Assembly (NCBI GenBank): GCA_020161695.1
Contig: JAIUOO010000027.1
Span: 1-61,599, forward strand
Source: Pseudomonadota bacterium
Lineage (GTDB): Bacteria > Pseudomonadota > Alphaproteobacteria > Rhizobiales > Phreatobacteraceae
Length of the DNA: 61,599 bases
Direction: 5' to 3'
Made by a program: the position numbers and the translations under genes. Positions within the stretch are counted from its first letter, which is position 1, and each line of letters opens with the position of its first letter. Shown here piece by piece: positions 1-9,467 of the stretch. The notes below the pieces were generated by a model. The model did no database searches. It had not been told where the DNA came from and saw only the letters and a program-made list of their open reading frames with translations.

Positions 1-640
1 GGTCGGCCTCGCGGCCGCGCCTCACCGCCTTGCGCAGGCGGCCGACATGCACGTCCACCGTGCGCTCGTCGATATAGACGTCGCGGCCCCAGACGCCGTC
101 GAGCAACTGCTCGCGGGTATAAACGCGCCCCGGCGACTGCATCAGGAATTCGAGCAGGCGGAATTCGGTCGGCCCCAGCGAAATCTCGCGACCCGCCCGA
201 TGCACCCGGCGCGTCTCGCGGTCGAGCTCGATGTCGCCGGACTTCAGGAGGCTGGAGAGATGCTCCGGCTTGGCCCGGCGCAGCAGCGCGCGAACCCGTG
301 CCAGCAGTTCCGGCACCGAGAACGGCTTGACGACATAGTCGTCGGCGCCGGTGGCAAGGCCCCTCACCCGCTCGCCTTCCTCGCCGCGCGCCGTCAGCAT
401 GATCACCGGCAGCCGCTCGGTCTCGGCGCGCAGCCGGATGCGGCGGCACAGCTCGATGCCGGACAGGCCCGGCAGCATCCAGTCGAGCAGCACGAGGTCG
501 GGAACCGCCTCGCGCAGCCTGACCTCGGCCTCGTCGCCGCGCATCACCGTCTCGACGCGATAGCCCTCGGCCTCGAGATTGTAGCGCAACAGGACGGTGA
601 TCGGCTCTTCGTCCTCGACCACCAGAATGCGTGCGGTCAT
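1..640 (-). CDS. phoB: Phosphate regulon response regulator PhoB (partial, C-terminus off the left edge)
   Basis: OmpR/PhoB-type response regulator that, when phosphorylated by PhoR, binds Pho boxes and activates phosphate-starvation genes. About 213 residues are visible. The receiver domain (about 1-120) has the acidic pair E9/D10, phospho-acceptor D53 (LVLLDWMLPG) and the conserved Lys in VVKPF. The winged-helix output domain follows, with the typical GPTEFRLLEFLM and IDERTVDVHVGRLRKA segments before the sequence ends. Only the last 15-20 residues should be missing. It starts 34 bases after phoU and is probably cotranscribed with phoR and phoU. The LLDWMLPG and winged-helix signatures plus the phoU/phoR neighbours make the PhoB call firm. 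Confidence 0.95.
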   Translation of the reverse strand, partial: MTARILVVEDEEPITVLLRYNLEAEGYRVETVMRGDEAEVRLREAVPDLVLLDWMLPGLSGIELCRRIRLRAETERLPVIMLTARGEEGERVRGLATGADDYVVKPFSVPELLARVRALLRRAKPEHLSSLLKSGDIELDRETRRVHRAGREISLGPTEFRLLEFLMQSPGRVYTREQLLDGVWGRDVYIDERTVDVHVGRLRKAVRRGREAD

Positions 641-674
641 CGCGATATCCCCGGCATGTCGATGGAAGCGGTGA

Positions 675-1382
675 TCAGGTGCCGGTCGCCACCATGGTGG
701 TGGTGTCGAGCTTCGGCCGCTCGTCGGCGAGCGTCACGCCGTGAACCATGTAGTGGACCGTCTCGGCGATGTTGGTCGCGTGGTCGCCGATCCGTTCGAG
801 GTTCTTGGCGCAGAACAGGAGATGCGTGCAGGAGCCGATATTGCGCGGGTCCTCCAGCATGTAGGTGAGCAGTTCGCGGAACAGCGAATTGTAGAGCGCG
901 TCGATGTCGCCGTCGGAGCGCCAGACCTCGAGCGCCGCTGCGACGTCGCGCTGCGCATAGGCGTCCAGCACGTCCTTGACCCGCTCCAGCGCGAGGCGCG
1001 CCATGGCGTCGAAGCCGCCGGTGACCTTCGGCATCGGCAGCGACGAGTTGATCACCGTCACGCGCTTGGCGATGTTCTTGGCAAGGTCCGCCATCCGCTC
1101 GAGATCGGCTGCGATGCGCAGCGCACCGACGATCTCGCGCAGGTCGATGGCCATCGGCTGGCGCTTGGCGATGATGAGAATGCCGAGTTCCTCGATCTCG
1201 CGCTGCTTGGCGTCGATCACCGGGTCGGCCGCGCGCACGCGGTTCGCCAGCGCGACATCGGCCTTGATCAGCGAATCGATGGCGCCGACGATCTGCTTCT
1301 CGGTCAGGCCGCCCATTTCGGCGACCTGCTGCGCCAGGCCCTTCAGTTCGTTTTCGAAAGCGCTGACGATGTGCTCGGTCAT
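675..1382 (-). CDS. phoU: Phosphate signalling protein PhoU
   Basis: PhoU couples the Pst phosphate transporter to PhoR and represses the Pho regulon when phosphate is plentiful. The 235-residue product has the two three-helix PhoU repeats, each with its metal-binding signature: DLERMADLAKNIAKR near residue 95 and NLERIGDHATNIAE near residue 195. Start chosen at 1382 because GAGGAG lies 6 bases upstream; a longer in-frame start at 1421 has no such site. It sits 123 bases after phoR and 34 before phoB. The pstSCAB genes, which in many relatives lie between phoR and phoU, are absent here. Confidence 0.96.
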   Translation of the reverse strand: MTEHIVSAFENELKGLAQQVAEMGGLTEKQIVGAIDSLIKADVALANRVRAADPVIDAKQREIEELGILIIAKRQPMAIDLREIVGALRIAADLERMADLAKNIAKRVTVINSSLPMPKVTGGFDAMARLALERVKDVLDAYAQRDVAAALEVWRSDGDIDALYNSLFRELLTYMLEDPRNIGSCTHLLFCAKNLERIGDHATNIAETVHYMVHGVTLADERPKLDTTTMVATGT

Positions 1383-1505
1383 GCGAAGCTCCTCGATGGG
1401 GCGGAATGGGAAACTCCCCATAGCCCCGCGTCGCGACGGTTCTATGCCTGTCAGGTGACGCTTCGATGACGAAGAATCGCCCGCAGGTTCAATGTATTGG
1501 CGAGG

Positions 1506-2864
1506 TTACGACAAATCCGCCGCGCGGTCGCCGCGGCCCGGCGCCGGTTCCGCAGCGGCATCCCCGGCGCCAGCCTCGGCATCGGCGGCGGTTTCGAGCC
1601 TGACGGTGAAGGTTGCGCCCTCTCCGGGGGTGCTGTCGATGGCGAGCCTGCCGCGGTGGCGGTTCAGGATGTGCTTGACCAGCGCCAGCCCGAGGCCGGT
1701 GCCGCCCTTCTCGCGGCTGGAGACCACATCGACCCGATAGAAGCGCTCGGTCAATCGCGGCAGGTGTTCGGCGGGAATGCCCGCGCCATGGTCGCGGATG
1801 GCCACCACCGCCTCGTCGCGCCGGCCCTCGCGCGCCTCGCGCTGGAGGCTGATTTCGACCTTTTTACCCTCGGCGCCGTATTTGATGGCGTTCTGGACGA
1901 GGTTCTCGAACAGGCGGAACAGTTCGTCGAGATCGCCGGCGACCACGATCGCGGGCTCGCTCGCCTCGACCGCCACGGTCACGCCCTGCCCGCTGGCATA
2001 GGGGCCGAGCGTATCGCGGACATGGCCGATGAGGCCGACCAGCTCGACGTCGCCGACCGGGCGGACATGCTCGTTCAGCTCGATTCGCGACAGCGACAGG
2101 AGGTCGTCGATCAGCCGCGACATGCGGCGGGCCTGCGCCAGCATGATGCCGAGGAAGCGCTCGGTGGCCGCCACGTCCTTCTTCGCCGGCCCCTGGATCG
2201 TCTCGATGAAGCCGACGACGGAGGCGAGCGGAGTGCGCAGTTCGTGGCTGGCATTGGCGACGAAATCGGCCCGCAGGCGCTCCAGCCGGCGCTCCTCCGT
2301 CAGGTCGGTCATCGCGACGAGGACGAAATCGGGCTTGCCGCCGTCCCGCCCTTCCGCCGTCACCGCGACGGGCGCGGCCTCGACCCGGAACCAGCGGCTG
2401 ACCGGCACGCGCTCGGCATAGTCGATGGACTGCGCCGCATTGGTGGCAAGCGCCCGCCTCACCGTCTCGACCACTTCGGGCGCGCGCAGCGCCAGCATCA
2501 GGGGCTCGCCCCGCTTCAGCCCGGTCACCAGCGCCGCGGCGCGCGCATTGTGGGTGCGCACCACCAGTTTCGGATCGAGCAGGATGGCCGGGATCGGCAC
2601 GGCTGCGACCAGTCCCTCGACGGTCAGGTCGGTCAGGCGCGCGGCCCGGCGCGCCAGCAGCGTGCCGTCGAGCGGAGCCGCCTCGCGCGGGCGGCGGCGC
2701 ACGACGAAGCCGGCGGCCACCAGCGCGACGCCGACGCCGAGCGCATAGGGCCACCGGGCGCCGCTCCAGACGATCAGCACCGTCGCGACGGCGAGAGCCA
2801 CGAGGTAGAGAAACCAGCGCCCGCGCCAGCCCTCGTGCCATGCCTGGGGAAATTCGTCGCTCAT
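1506..2864 (-). CDS. phoR: Phosphate regulon sensor histidine kinase PhoR
   Basis: Membrane sensor kinase that phosphorylates PhoB in response to phosphate limitation. Of 452 residues, about 17-55 form two closely spaced membrane helices. A PAS-like region follows (about 85-190), then the dimerisation/phospho-acceptor domain with H207 in NASHELRTPL, and the HATPase with N-box ENLVQNAIKYG, G1 box DHGAGIP and G2 box GGTGLGLALVKHIL. Start taken at 2864 (MSDEF) because AGGA lies 7 bases upstream; 2870 and 2906 are in-frame alternatives with poorer sites. First gene of a phoR-phoU-phoB unit. The C-terminal 20 residues are Ala/Glu rich and probably disordered. Confidence 0.93.
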   Translation of the reverse strand: MSDEFPQAWHEGWRGRWFLYLVALAVATVLIVWSGARWPYALGVGVALVAAGFVVRRRPREAAPLDGTLLARRAARLTDLTVEGLVAAVPIPAILLDPKLVVRTHNARAAALVTGLKRGEPLMLALRAPEVVETVRRALATNAAQSIDYAERVPVSRWFRVEAAPVAVTAEGRDGGKPDFVLVAMTDLTEERRLERLRADFVANASHELRTPLASVVGFIETIQGPAKKDVAATERFLGIMLAQARRMSRLIDDLLSLSRIELNEHVRPVGDVELVGLIGHVRDTLGPYASGQGVTVAVEASEPAIVVAGDLDELFRLFENLVQNAIKYGAEGKKVEISLQREAREGRRDEAVVAIRDHGAGIPAEHLPRLTERFYRVDVVSSREKGGTGLGLALVKHILNRHRGRLAIDSTPGEGATFTVRLETAADAEAGAGDAAAEPAPGRGDRAADLS

Positions 2865-3026
2865 GCGCATGTCCTGGAGCGGATGCTGGTCCGGGTCGAC
2901 CGGCATTCGGCTGGTTCTGACCGGCTTATCGCATTTTCTTCACGCGAGCGGGTATCCGCTTGGCTGGAAAATACCGTCGGTGGGGCGCCCTGACTGTCAC
3001 GCCGACGAGACGGTTCTGTGACGATG

Positions 3027-3788
3027 TCAGTCGCGCCGGAACACCACGCTCGCGGCCCAGCCGGTGACGAGCGCCAGCGCCGCCGCCGCGAGCCCGTAGA
3101 ACAGGCCGTGGTCCCGGGCGGAATTGGCGACGAAAGCCTCGAAGCCGGTCTTGGTCACCTCGAAATTGGTGGTTTCGCGCGCCAGAACCACGCCGCCGGA
3201 CATCAGGTAGATGTCGACGTCGAAGGCGCCGACCGGCGTGTTCGGCACGACCGGAATATTGGCGCGGAACAGGCTCGGGGTCAGGAAGGTGACGCCCGTC
3301 GGGTTCTCCCGGTAGAGGCCGCGCGCCCGGTTGATGCGCAGGAAGGCATCGCGGAACGCCGGCGTCGCGCCCGGATTGGTGCCGGGGCGCGGGGTGACGA
3401 CGGTCACCGCATCGATGCCGATCTGCTGCCGGCGGCGCAGTTCGAGATCGGCAAGGTCTGCCGCCGGCTTGTTGGCGAGCAGCGCGTAGAAGCTCGGCAC
3501 CTCGACGAATTCGCGGGCGTCGGTGTTCATCCAGATGCCGAAGACCCGGCTCTTGCTGCGGGTCGTCACCATGGCCCGCGGGCCGCGGACGACAACGGCA
3601 AGGTCGTAGCCGCCCGCCCGCGAGACGGTCTGCGCGTCCCGCTCGATGGCGCCGAACAGCACGATCTCGGACCCGACGAACTGCGAGGTGATCTGCAGCC
3701 GGTGGGTCGACAGCGAGGTGATCATCGTCTCGGCGCGCGCGGCGGCGGCCGAGGCGAGGACGATCAGCGCTGCCGCCAACAGCCTCAT
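3027..3788 (-). CDS. TIGR02186 family membrane-anchored protein
   Basis: Conserved alphaproteobacterial protein of unknown function (TIGR02186). The 253-residue product has an N-terminal signal peptide (about 1-20, ending AARA), an extracytoplasmic domain of about 200 residues, and one C-terminal membrane helix (about 228-248) followed by RRD, so it is probably periplasmic and anchored at its C-terminus. Its ATG overlaps the stop of the upstream TauE/SafE gene (ATGA at 3785-3788), which fixes the start and suggests translational coupling. The pairing with a TauE/SafE exporter is common in this group and hints at a shared role in export of sulfur-containing anions, but that is inference. Confidence 0.85.
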   Translation of the reverse strand: MRLLAAALIVLASAAAARAETMITSLSTHRLQITSQFVGSEIVLFGAIERDAQTVSRAGGYDLAVVVRGPRAMVTTRSKSRVFGIWMNTDAREFVEVPSFYALLANKPAADLADLELRRRQQIGIDAVTVVTPRPGTNPGATPAFRDAFLRINRARGLYRENPTGVTFLTPSLFRANIPVVPNTPVGAFDVDIYLMSGGVVLARETTNFEVTKTGFEAFVANSARDHGLFYGLAAAALALVTGWAASVVFRRD

Positions 3789-4720
3789 GTCCGTGCCACC
3801 CATTCGACGATGGTGTTCGAGAACGGGTCTTCCGGCCTGATCACGAGATCGACGAAGAACCGGATGCCCACCGCCAGCACCACGAGGCCGAGCAGCAGGC
3901 GCAGTTCCTCGCCCTTCATCGCCATGGATGCGCGCGCGCCGAACTGCGCGCCGACGACGCCGCCGATCATCAGCAGCAGCGCCAGGACGACATCGACGGA
4001 ATGGTTGGAGATGGCGTGGAAGATCACCGTCATCAGCATGGTGATCAGCGTCTGCAGGCTCGACGTGCCGATCACCACCGTGGTCGAGACGCGCAGCAGG
4101 TAGATCAGCGCCGGCACCAGCAGGAACCCGCCGCCGATGCCCATCATCGAGCCGAGAAAGCCGATGCCGAGGCCGATCGCCACGACCGGAATGGCCGAAA
4201 TGGTGATCCGCGAGCGCGGGAAGTGGATCGCGAAGGGCAGCGACGAGGCGATGCGCCGGTCACGGGCGGCATAGAGCTTCGGCGGTTCCGCCGACGAGCG
4301 CGACCGCGCGATGGCGCGGCTGCTCTCCACCACCATCAGGAGGCCGATGCCGCCGAGCAGGGTCACGTAGGACAGCGCGATGAACAGGTCGAGCTGGCCC
4401 TCGCGCCTCAGCAGCGCGAAGACCGCGACGCCCGCCGCCGAGCCGATGATACTGCCCAGTAGCAGCACCGAGACGAGCTTGGCGTCCACCGCATTCTTGC
4501 GCCAGTAGCTGAGCGTGCCGGACAGCGAGGATGCGGCGATCTGGCCGGACACCGAGGCGACCGCGATGGCCGGCGGAATGCCGATGAAAATCAGCAACGG
4601 CGTCAGCAGGAAGCCGCCGCCGACCCCGAACATGCCGGAAATGAACCCGACCGCGAGCCCCATGCCGAGGATGAGCAGCATGTTGACGGGCAATTCGGCA
4701 ATCGGGAGGTAAAGCTGCAC
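3785..4720 (-). CDS. TauE/SafE family sulfite/anion exporter
   Basis: Integral membrane permease of the TauE/SafE (DUF81) family, whose members export sulfite, sulfoacetate or related organosulfur anions. The 311 residues contain about eight hydrophobic segments in two related halves. Each half has the glycine-rich family signature: GMFGVGGGFLLTPLLIF near residue 30 and GSMMGIGGGFLLVPALIYL near residue 200. The start is GTG at 4720 with GGGGAC upstream; the next Met falls inside the first helix, so the GTG is preferred. It is followed by the TIGR02186 gene with a 4-base overlap. The substrate cannot be told from sequence. Confidence 0.92.
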   Translation of the reverse strand: MQLYLPIAELPVNMLLILGMGLAVGFISGMFGVGGGFLLTPLLIFIGIPPAIAVASVSGQIAASSLSGTLSYWRKNAVDAKLVSVLLLGSIIGSAAGVAVFALLRREGQLDLFIALSYVTLLGGIGLLMVVESSRAIARSRSSAEPPKLYAARDRRIASSLPFAIHFPRSRITISAIPVVAIGLGIGFLGSMMGIGGGFLLVPALIYLLRVSTTVVIGTSSLQTLITMLMTVIFHAISNHSVDVVLALLLMIGGVVGAQFGARASMAMKGEELRLLLGLVVLAVGIRFFVDLVIRPEDPFSNTIVEWVART

Positions 4721-4814
4721 GTCCGTCCCCGGTCAGGGTGTGCACCCATCGAAGGCGGGAAAAGTCCCGTCGAGTCAAGGCTGTTCGGAGCAAATCTGCA
4801 CCGCGCCGCGCCCT

Positions 4815-5987
4815 TCAGTAGGAGCGTGGCATGCCGAGCACATGTTCGCCGACATAGGCGAGGATGAGGTTCGTCGAGATCGGCGCGACCTGATAGAGCC
4901 GCGTCTCGCGGAACTTGCGCTCGACATCGTAGTCGGCGGCGAAGCCGAAGCCGCCATGGGTCTGGATGCAGGCATTCGCCGCCTCGAACGAGGCATCGGC
5001 CGCCAGCAGCTTGGCCATGTTCGCCTCGGCGCCGAAATCCTGGCCCGCGTCGCAGAGGCCGGCAGCCTGGAAGCGCATGAGGTCGGCCGCGCGGATGTTC
5101 ACGTAGGCGCGCGCGATGGGGAACTGGATGCCCTGGTTCTTGGCGATGGGACGGTCGAAGACCACCCGCTCGGTGCCGTATTTCTTGGCACGGTCGATGA
5201 ACCAGTAGCCGTCGCCGATGCACTCGGCCGCGATCAGGGTCCGCTCGGCATTGAGGCCGGACAGGATGGTCTTGAAGCCCTTGCCCTCCTCGCCGACGAG
5301 ATTCTCGGCCGGAATCTCCAGGTCGTCGAAGAACACCTCGTTGGTCTCGTGATTGACCATGTTGCGGATCGGCCGGACGGTCATGCCCTTGCCGATGGCC
5401 TGCCTGAGGTCGACGATGAACACGGAGAGGCCGTCGGACTTCTTGGCGACCTTGTCGAGCGGCGTGGTGCGCGCCAAGAGGATCATCAGGTCGGAGTGCT
5501 GGACGCGGCTGGTCCAGACCTTCTGGCCGTTGACCACGTAGCGGTCATTGCCCTTCTTCACCGCCGTCGTCTTGAGCTTGGTGGTGTCGGTGCCGGTGGT
5601 CGGCTCGGTCACCGCCATGGTCTGCAGGCGCAGTTCGCCCGCGGCGATCTTCGGCAGGTATTTGGCCTTCTGCTCGGCCGAGCCGCCGCGCAGGATCGTG
5701 CCCATATTGTACATCTGGCCGTGGACGGCGCCGGAATTGCCGCCCGAACGGTTGATTTCCTCCATGATGATGGAGGCCTCCGTCAGGCCGAGCCCCGAGC
5801 CGCCATATTCCGCCGGGATCAGCGCCGCCAGCCAGCCGGCCTTGGTCAGCGCGTCGGTGAACTCCTCCGGATAGCCGCGCTCGTCGTCCACCTTGCGCCA
5901 ATAGGCGTCGTCGTAGCGCGAACAGAGGTCGCGCATCGCCTCGCGCAGGTCGGCATGGTCGTCGGCGGTCGGAATGGTCAGCGGCAT
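4815..5987 (-). CDS. Acyl-CoA dehydrogenase
   Basis: FAD-dependent enzyme that introduces an alpha,beta double bond into an acyl-CoA thioester and passes electrons to ETF. The 390 residues follow the usual family order: N-terminal helical domain, middle beta domain with AVTEPTTGTDTTKL (about 125-140), and C-terminal helical domain with ANACIQTHGGFGFA and the final substrate/FAD-binding stretch. The start at 5987 is preceded by GGAGAACGAGACCC, a strong ribosome binding site. It stands alone, divergent from the DUF2126 gene with 152 bases between starts. The substrate (short, branched or aromatic acyl-CoA) is not determinable here. Confidence 0.92.
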   Translation of the reverse strand: MPLTIPTADDHADLREAMRDLCSRYDDAYWRKVDDERGYPEEFTDALTKAGWLAALIPAEYGGSGLGLTEASIIMEEINRSGGNSGAVHGQMYNMGTILRGGSAEQKAKYLPKIAAGELRLQTMAVTEPTTGTDTTKLKTTAVKKGNDRYVVNGQKVWTSRVQHSDLMILLARTTPLDKVAKKSDGLSVFIVDLRQAIGKGMTVRPIRNMVNHETNEVFFDDLEIPAENLVGEEGKGFKTILSGLNAERTLIAAECIGDGYWFIDRAKKYGTERVVFDRPIAKNQGIQFPIARAYVNIRAADLMRFQAAGLCDAGQDFGAEANMAKLLAADASFEAANACIQTHGGFGFAADYDVERKFRETRLYQVAPISTNLILAYVGEHVLGMPRSY

Positions 5988-6139
5988 GGGTCTCGTTCTC
6001 CGCGGCGGACCATAGGCGGTTCGGCCGCAATGGGAAGTCCGCCTAATGAACGGCAGCGGCGCAATGTTTGCTTGGGATCGGCTGCGAACAGAACTGCCGC
6101 TTTGACTCGACCGATCCTGACGCATTACCCGTAGGTTCC

Positions 6140-9100
6140 ATGGCCATTCTCGCGAAGCTCCACCACGTCACGCGCTATCTCTACGACAGGCCGGTGTCGC
6201 TCGGGCCGCAGGTGATCCGGCTCCGCCCCGCGCCGCACAGCCGCACGACGATCCCCAGCTATTCGCTGAAGGTGGTCCCCGAGCAGCATTTCGTGAACTG
6301 GCAGCAGGATCCGCACGGCAACTGGCTCGCCCGCTTCGTCTTTCCCGAGAAGGCCACCGAATTTTCGGTGACGGTCGACCTCGTCGCCGACATGGCCGTG
6401 GTGAATCCGTTCGACTTCTTCATCGAATCCTATGCCGAGACCTTTCCCTTCACCTATGCCCCGGCGCTCGCCGAGGAGCTGGCGCCCTACCTCGTCACCG
6501 AGGCGGCCGAAGAGCATTTCGAGCGCTATCTCGCCGGCGTGACCCGCGAGCCGGCGCAGACCATCAACTTCCTCGTCGCGCTGAACCAGAAGCTCCAGAA
6601 CGACATCCGCTACGTCATCCGCATGGAGCCCGGCGTCCAGACGCCGGAAGAGACGCTGGAGCGCGCCTCCGGCTCCTGCCGCGATTCCGCCTGGCTGCTG
6701 GTCCAGCTCGCCCGCCGGCTCGGCCTCGCCGCCCGTTTCGTCTCCGGCTACCTGATCCAGCTGAAGCCCGACCTGCAGGCCCTCGACGGCCCGGCCGGCA
6801 CCGACAAGGACTTCACCGACCTCCACGCCTGGACCGAGATCTACATTCCCGGCGCCGGCTGGATCGGCCTCGACCCGACCTCGGGCCTGCTCTGCGGCGA
6901 GGGGCATATCCCGCTCGCGGCAACGCCGCATTTCCGCTCGGCTGCGCCCATTTCCGGCGCTGTGGACCCCGCCGAGGTCTCCTTCGCCTTCGACATGCGC
7001 GTCGACCGCGTCGACGAGCGTCCCCGTGTCACCGCCCCCTTCTCCGACGAGGCATGGCAGCGTCTCGACGCGCTCGGCGACAAGGTCGACGAGGACCTGA
7101 AGGCGCAGGACGTGCGTCTGACCATGGGCGGCGAGCCGACCTTCGTCTCCATCGACGACTACGAGGGCGCCGAGTGGAACACCGCCGCTGTCGGCCCGAC
7201 CAAGCGGGAACGGGCGGACGAACTGATACGCCGCCTCCGCGACACCTTCGCGCCCGGCGGCTTCCTCCACTACGGACAGGGCAAGTGGTATCCCGGCGAG
7301 AGCCTGCCGCGCTGGACCTTCGCGCTCTACTGGCGGCGCGACGGCAAGCCGATCTGGCGCGACGAGGCGCTGATCGCGAAGGAGGCCGGCGCGGACAAGC
7401 CGACCATCGATCAGGCGGGGGCGCTCGCCTCCGGTATCGCCGAGCGGCTCGGCCTGTCGCCGGAATCGGCGGTGCCGGCCTTCGAGGATCCGGCGCACTG
7501 GGTGCTGAAGGAGGCCGACCTTCCCGAAAACGTCGATGCGCTCGATTCCAAGCTGGAGGATGCCGAGGCCCGCGCCCGCATCGCCCGCGTCTTCGAGCGC
7601 GGCCTGACCCAGCCGTCCGGCTTCGTCCTGCCCGTTCAGCGCTGGAATGCCGAGCCGGCTAAGCGAAACTGGATGACCGAGAAGTGGAAGCTGAGGCGCG
7701 AGAAGCTGTTCCTCGTGCCCGGCGACAGCCCGGTCGGCTACCGCCTGCCGCTGGCCTCCCTGCCCTACGTCCCGCCGGCCGCCTACCCCTATGTGGTCGG
7801 CGCCGATCCCGGCACGGTGCCGGCCGAACTGCCCGATCCGCAGGACATCGAGGGCCACATCGCCCAGCGCGTCTCGACCGAGCGCGAGCGCGAGCCGGGG
7901 CGCGCCGAACAGGTCGAACAGGTGCTGACCGACGACAATGCGGTCCGCACGGCGCTTGCCGTCGAGCCGCGCGACGGCCGGCTCTGCGTGTTCATGCCGC
8001 CGACCGAGCGGCTTGAGGATTATCTGGAACTGCTCACCGCCACCGAGGCGACGGCCAAGGCGCTGGGACTGCCGGTCCATGTCGAGGGCTATGCTCCGCC
8101 CTCGGACCCCCGCCTCGACGTCATCAAGGTGACGCCCGACCCCGGCGTCATCGAGGTCAACGTCCACCCGGCCTCGTCATGGCGCGACTGCGTCGTGATC
8201 ACCCAGAATCTGTACGAGGAAGCGCGGCTGTCCCGCCTCGGCACCGAGAAATTCATGCTCGACGGCCGCCACACCGGCACCGGCGGCGGCAACCATGTCG
8301 TGGTCGGCGGCGCCAGGCCCGCCGACAGCCCGTTCCTGCGCCGCCCGGACCTGCTCAAGAGCCTCGTCCTCTACTGGCAGCGCCATCCCTCCCTCTCCTA
8401 CCTCTTCTCCGGCATGTTCATCGGCCCGACCAGCCAGGCCCCGCGCGTCGACGAGGCGCGCCTCGACGGGCTCTACGAACTGGAGATCGCCATGGGCATG
8501 GTGCCGAAGCCCGGCGAGGGCGAGGCGCCGCCGCCCTGGCTGGTCGACCGCCTGTTCCGCAACCTCCTGGTCGATTCCACCGGCAATACCCACCGCACCG
8601 AGCTCTGCATCGACAAGCTGTTCTCGCCGGACAGCCCGTCCGGCCGGCTCGGCCTCGTGGAGTTCCGCGGCTTCGAAATGCCGCCCGACCCGCGCATGAG
8701 CCTCGCCCAGCAATTGCTGATCCGCGCCATCGTCGCCTGGGCCTGGCGCGAGCCGCAGGACGGCCCGCTGGTGCGCTGGGGCACGGCGCTCCATGACCGC
8801 TTCATGCTTCCTCACTTCGTCTGGGAGGATTTCCTCGGCGTTCTCGGCGACCTCCAGCGCGCCGGCTATGCCATCGATCCCGCCTGGTTCGAGGCGCAGT
8901 ACGAGTTCCGCTTCCCCCTCGCGGGCGTGGTCGACCATGCCGGCGTCAGGATGGAGCTGAGGCAGGCGCTGGAGCCCTGGCACGTCATGGGTGAGGAAGG
9001 CGCCATCGGCGGCACCGTCCGCTATGTCGATTCCTCGGTCGAGCGCCTGCAGGTGAAGCTGACCGGTCTCCAGCCCGAGCGCCACGTCGTCACCTGCAAC

Positions 9101-9460
9101 GGCCGGCCCGTGCCGCTGACCGCCACCGGCCGCAGCGGCGAATATGTCGGCGGCGTGCGCTTCAAGGCGTGGCAGCCGCCCTCCGGCCTGCACCCGACCA
9201 TTCCGGTCCATGCGCCGCTGACCTTCGACATCGTCGATACCTGGAGCCGGCGGTCCATGGGCGGCTGCGTTTATCACGTGGCCCATCCCGGCGGGCGCAA
9301 CTACGACACCTTCCCGGTCAATTCCTACGAGGCCGAGGCGCGCCGGCGCGCCCGCTTCCAGGACCATGGCCACACGCCCGGGCTGGTCGATCCGCCGAGG
9401 CCCGAACGCACGGGCGAGTTCCCGGCGACCCTCGACCTGCGTCGTCCGCCGGTGCATTGA
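6140..9460 (+). CDS. Transglutaminase-like / DUF2126 fusion protein
   Basis: Large (1106-residue) cytosolic protein, first gene of a putative amidoligase operon. Residues 1-290 form a bacterial transglutaminase-like module with an N-terminal beta region (RYLYDRPVSLGPQVIRLRP) and an intact papain-like triad: C180 in GSCRDSAW, H229 in DLHAWTEIY and D245 in GLDPTSG. From about residue 310 to the C-terminus lies DUF2126, beginning with RLTMGGEPTFVS and containing GTGGGNHVVVGG. DUF2126 has been linked by computational work to the glutamine synthetase-like/ATP-grasp amidoligase world, but its reaction is unproven. Start set at 6140 (MAILAKLHHVTRYLYD matches the family N-terminus). The next gene begins 7 bases after the stop. 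Confidence 0.9.
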   Translation: MAILAKLHHVTRYLYDRPVSLGPQVIRLRPAPHSRTTIPSYSLKVVPEQHFVNWQQDPHGNWLARFVFPEKATEFSVTVDLVADMAVVNPFDFFIESYAETFPFTYAPALAEELAPYLVTEAAEEHFERYLAGVTREPAQTINFLVALNQKLQNDIRYVIRMEPGVQTPEETLERASGSCRDSAWLLVQLARRLGLAARFVSGYLIQLKPDLQALDGPAGTDKDFTDLHAWTEIYIPGAGWIGLDPTSGLLCGEGHIPLAATPHFRSAAPISGAVDPAEVSFAFDMRVDRVDERPRVTAPFSDEAWQRLDALGDKVDEDLKAQDVRLTMGGEPTFVSIDDYEGAEWNTAAVGPTKRERADELIRRLRDTFAPGGFLHYGQGKWYPGESLPRWTFALYWRRDGKPIWRDEALIAKEAGADKPTIDQAGALASGIAERLGLSPESAVPAFEDPAHWVLKEADLPENVDALDSKLEDAEARARIARVFERGLTQPSGFVLPVQRWNAEPAKRNWMTEKWKLRREKLFLVPGDSPVGYRLPLASLPYVPPAAYPYVVGADPGTVPAELPDPQDIEGHIAQRVSTEREREPGRAEQVEQVLTDDNAVRTALAVEPRDGRLCVFMPPTERLEDYLELLTATEATAKALGLPVHVEGYAPPSDPRLDVIKVTPDPGVIEVNVHPASSWRDCVVITQNLYEEARLSRLGTEKFMLDGRHTGTGGGNHVVVGGARPADSPFLRRPDLLKSLVLYWQRHPSLSYLFSGMFIGPTSQAPRVDEARLDGLYELEIAMGMVPKPGEGEAPPPWLVDRLFRNLLVDSTGNTHRTELCIDKLFSPDSPSGRLGLVEFRGFEMPPDPRMSLAQQLLIRAIVAWAWREPQDGPLVRWGTALHDRFMLPHFVWEDFLGVLGDLQRAGYAIDPAWFEAQYEFRFPLAGVVDHAGVRMELRQALEPWHVMGEEGAIGGTVRYVDSSVERLQVKLTGLQPERHVVTCNGRPVPLTATGRSGEYVGGVRFKAWQPPSGLHPTIPVHAPLTFDIVDTWSRRSMGGCVYHVAHPGGRNYDTFPVNSYEAEARRRARFQDHGHTPGLVDPPRPERTGEFPATLDLRRPPVH

Positions 9461-9467
9461 GGACGGC

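Noticed and set aside
1497..2993. A 498-codon open frame on the plus strand opposite phoR
   Set aside because: It is a GC-rich shadow of phoR: low-complexity Arg/Asp/His/Ala composition, no ribosome site and no recognisable domain.
6125..8167. A 680-codon open frame on the minus strand opposite the DUF2126 gene
   Set aside because: Antisense mirror of a well-supported coding region, with no motifs and biased composition typical of third-position GC effects.
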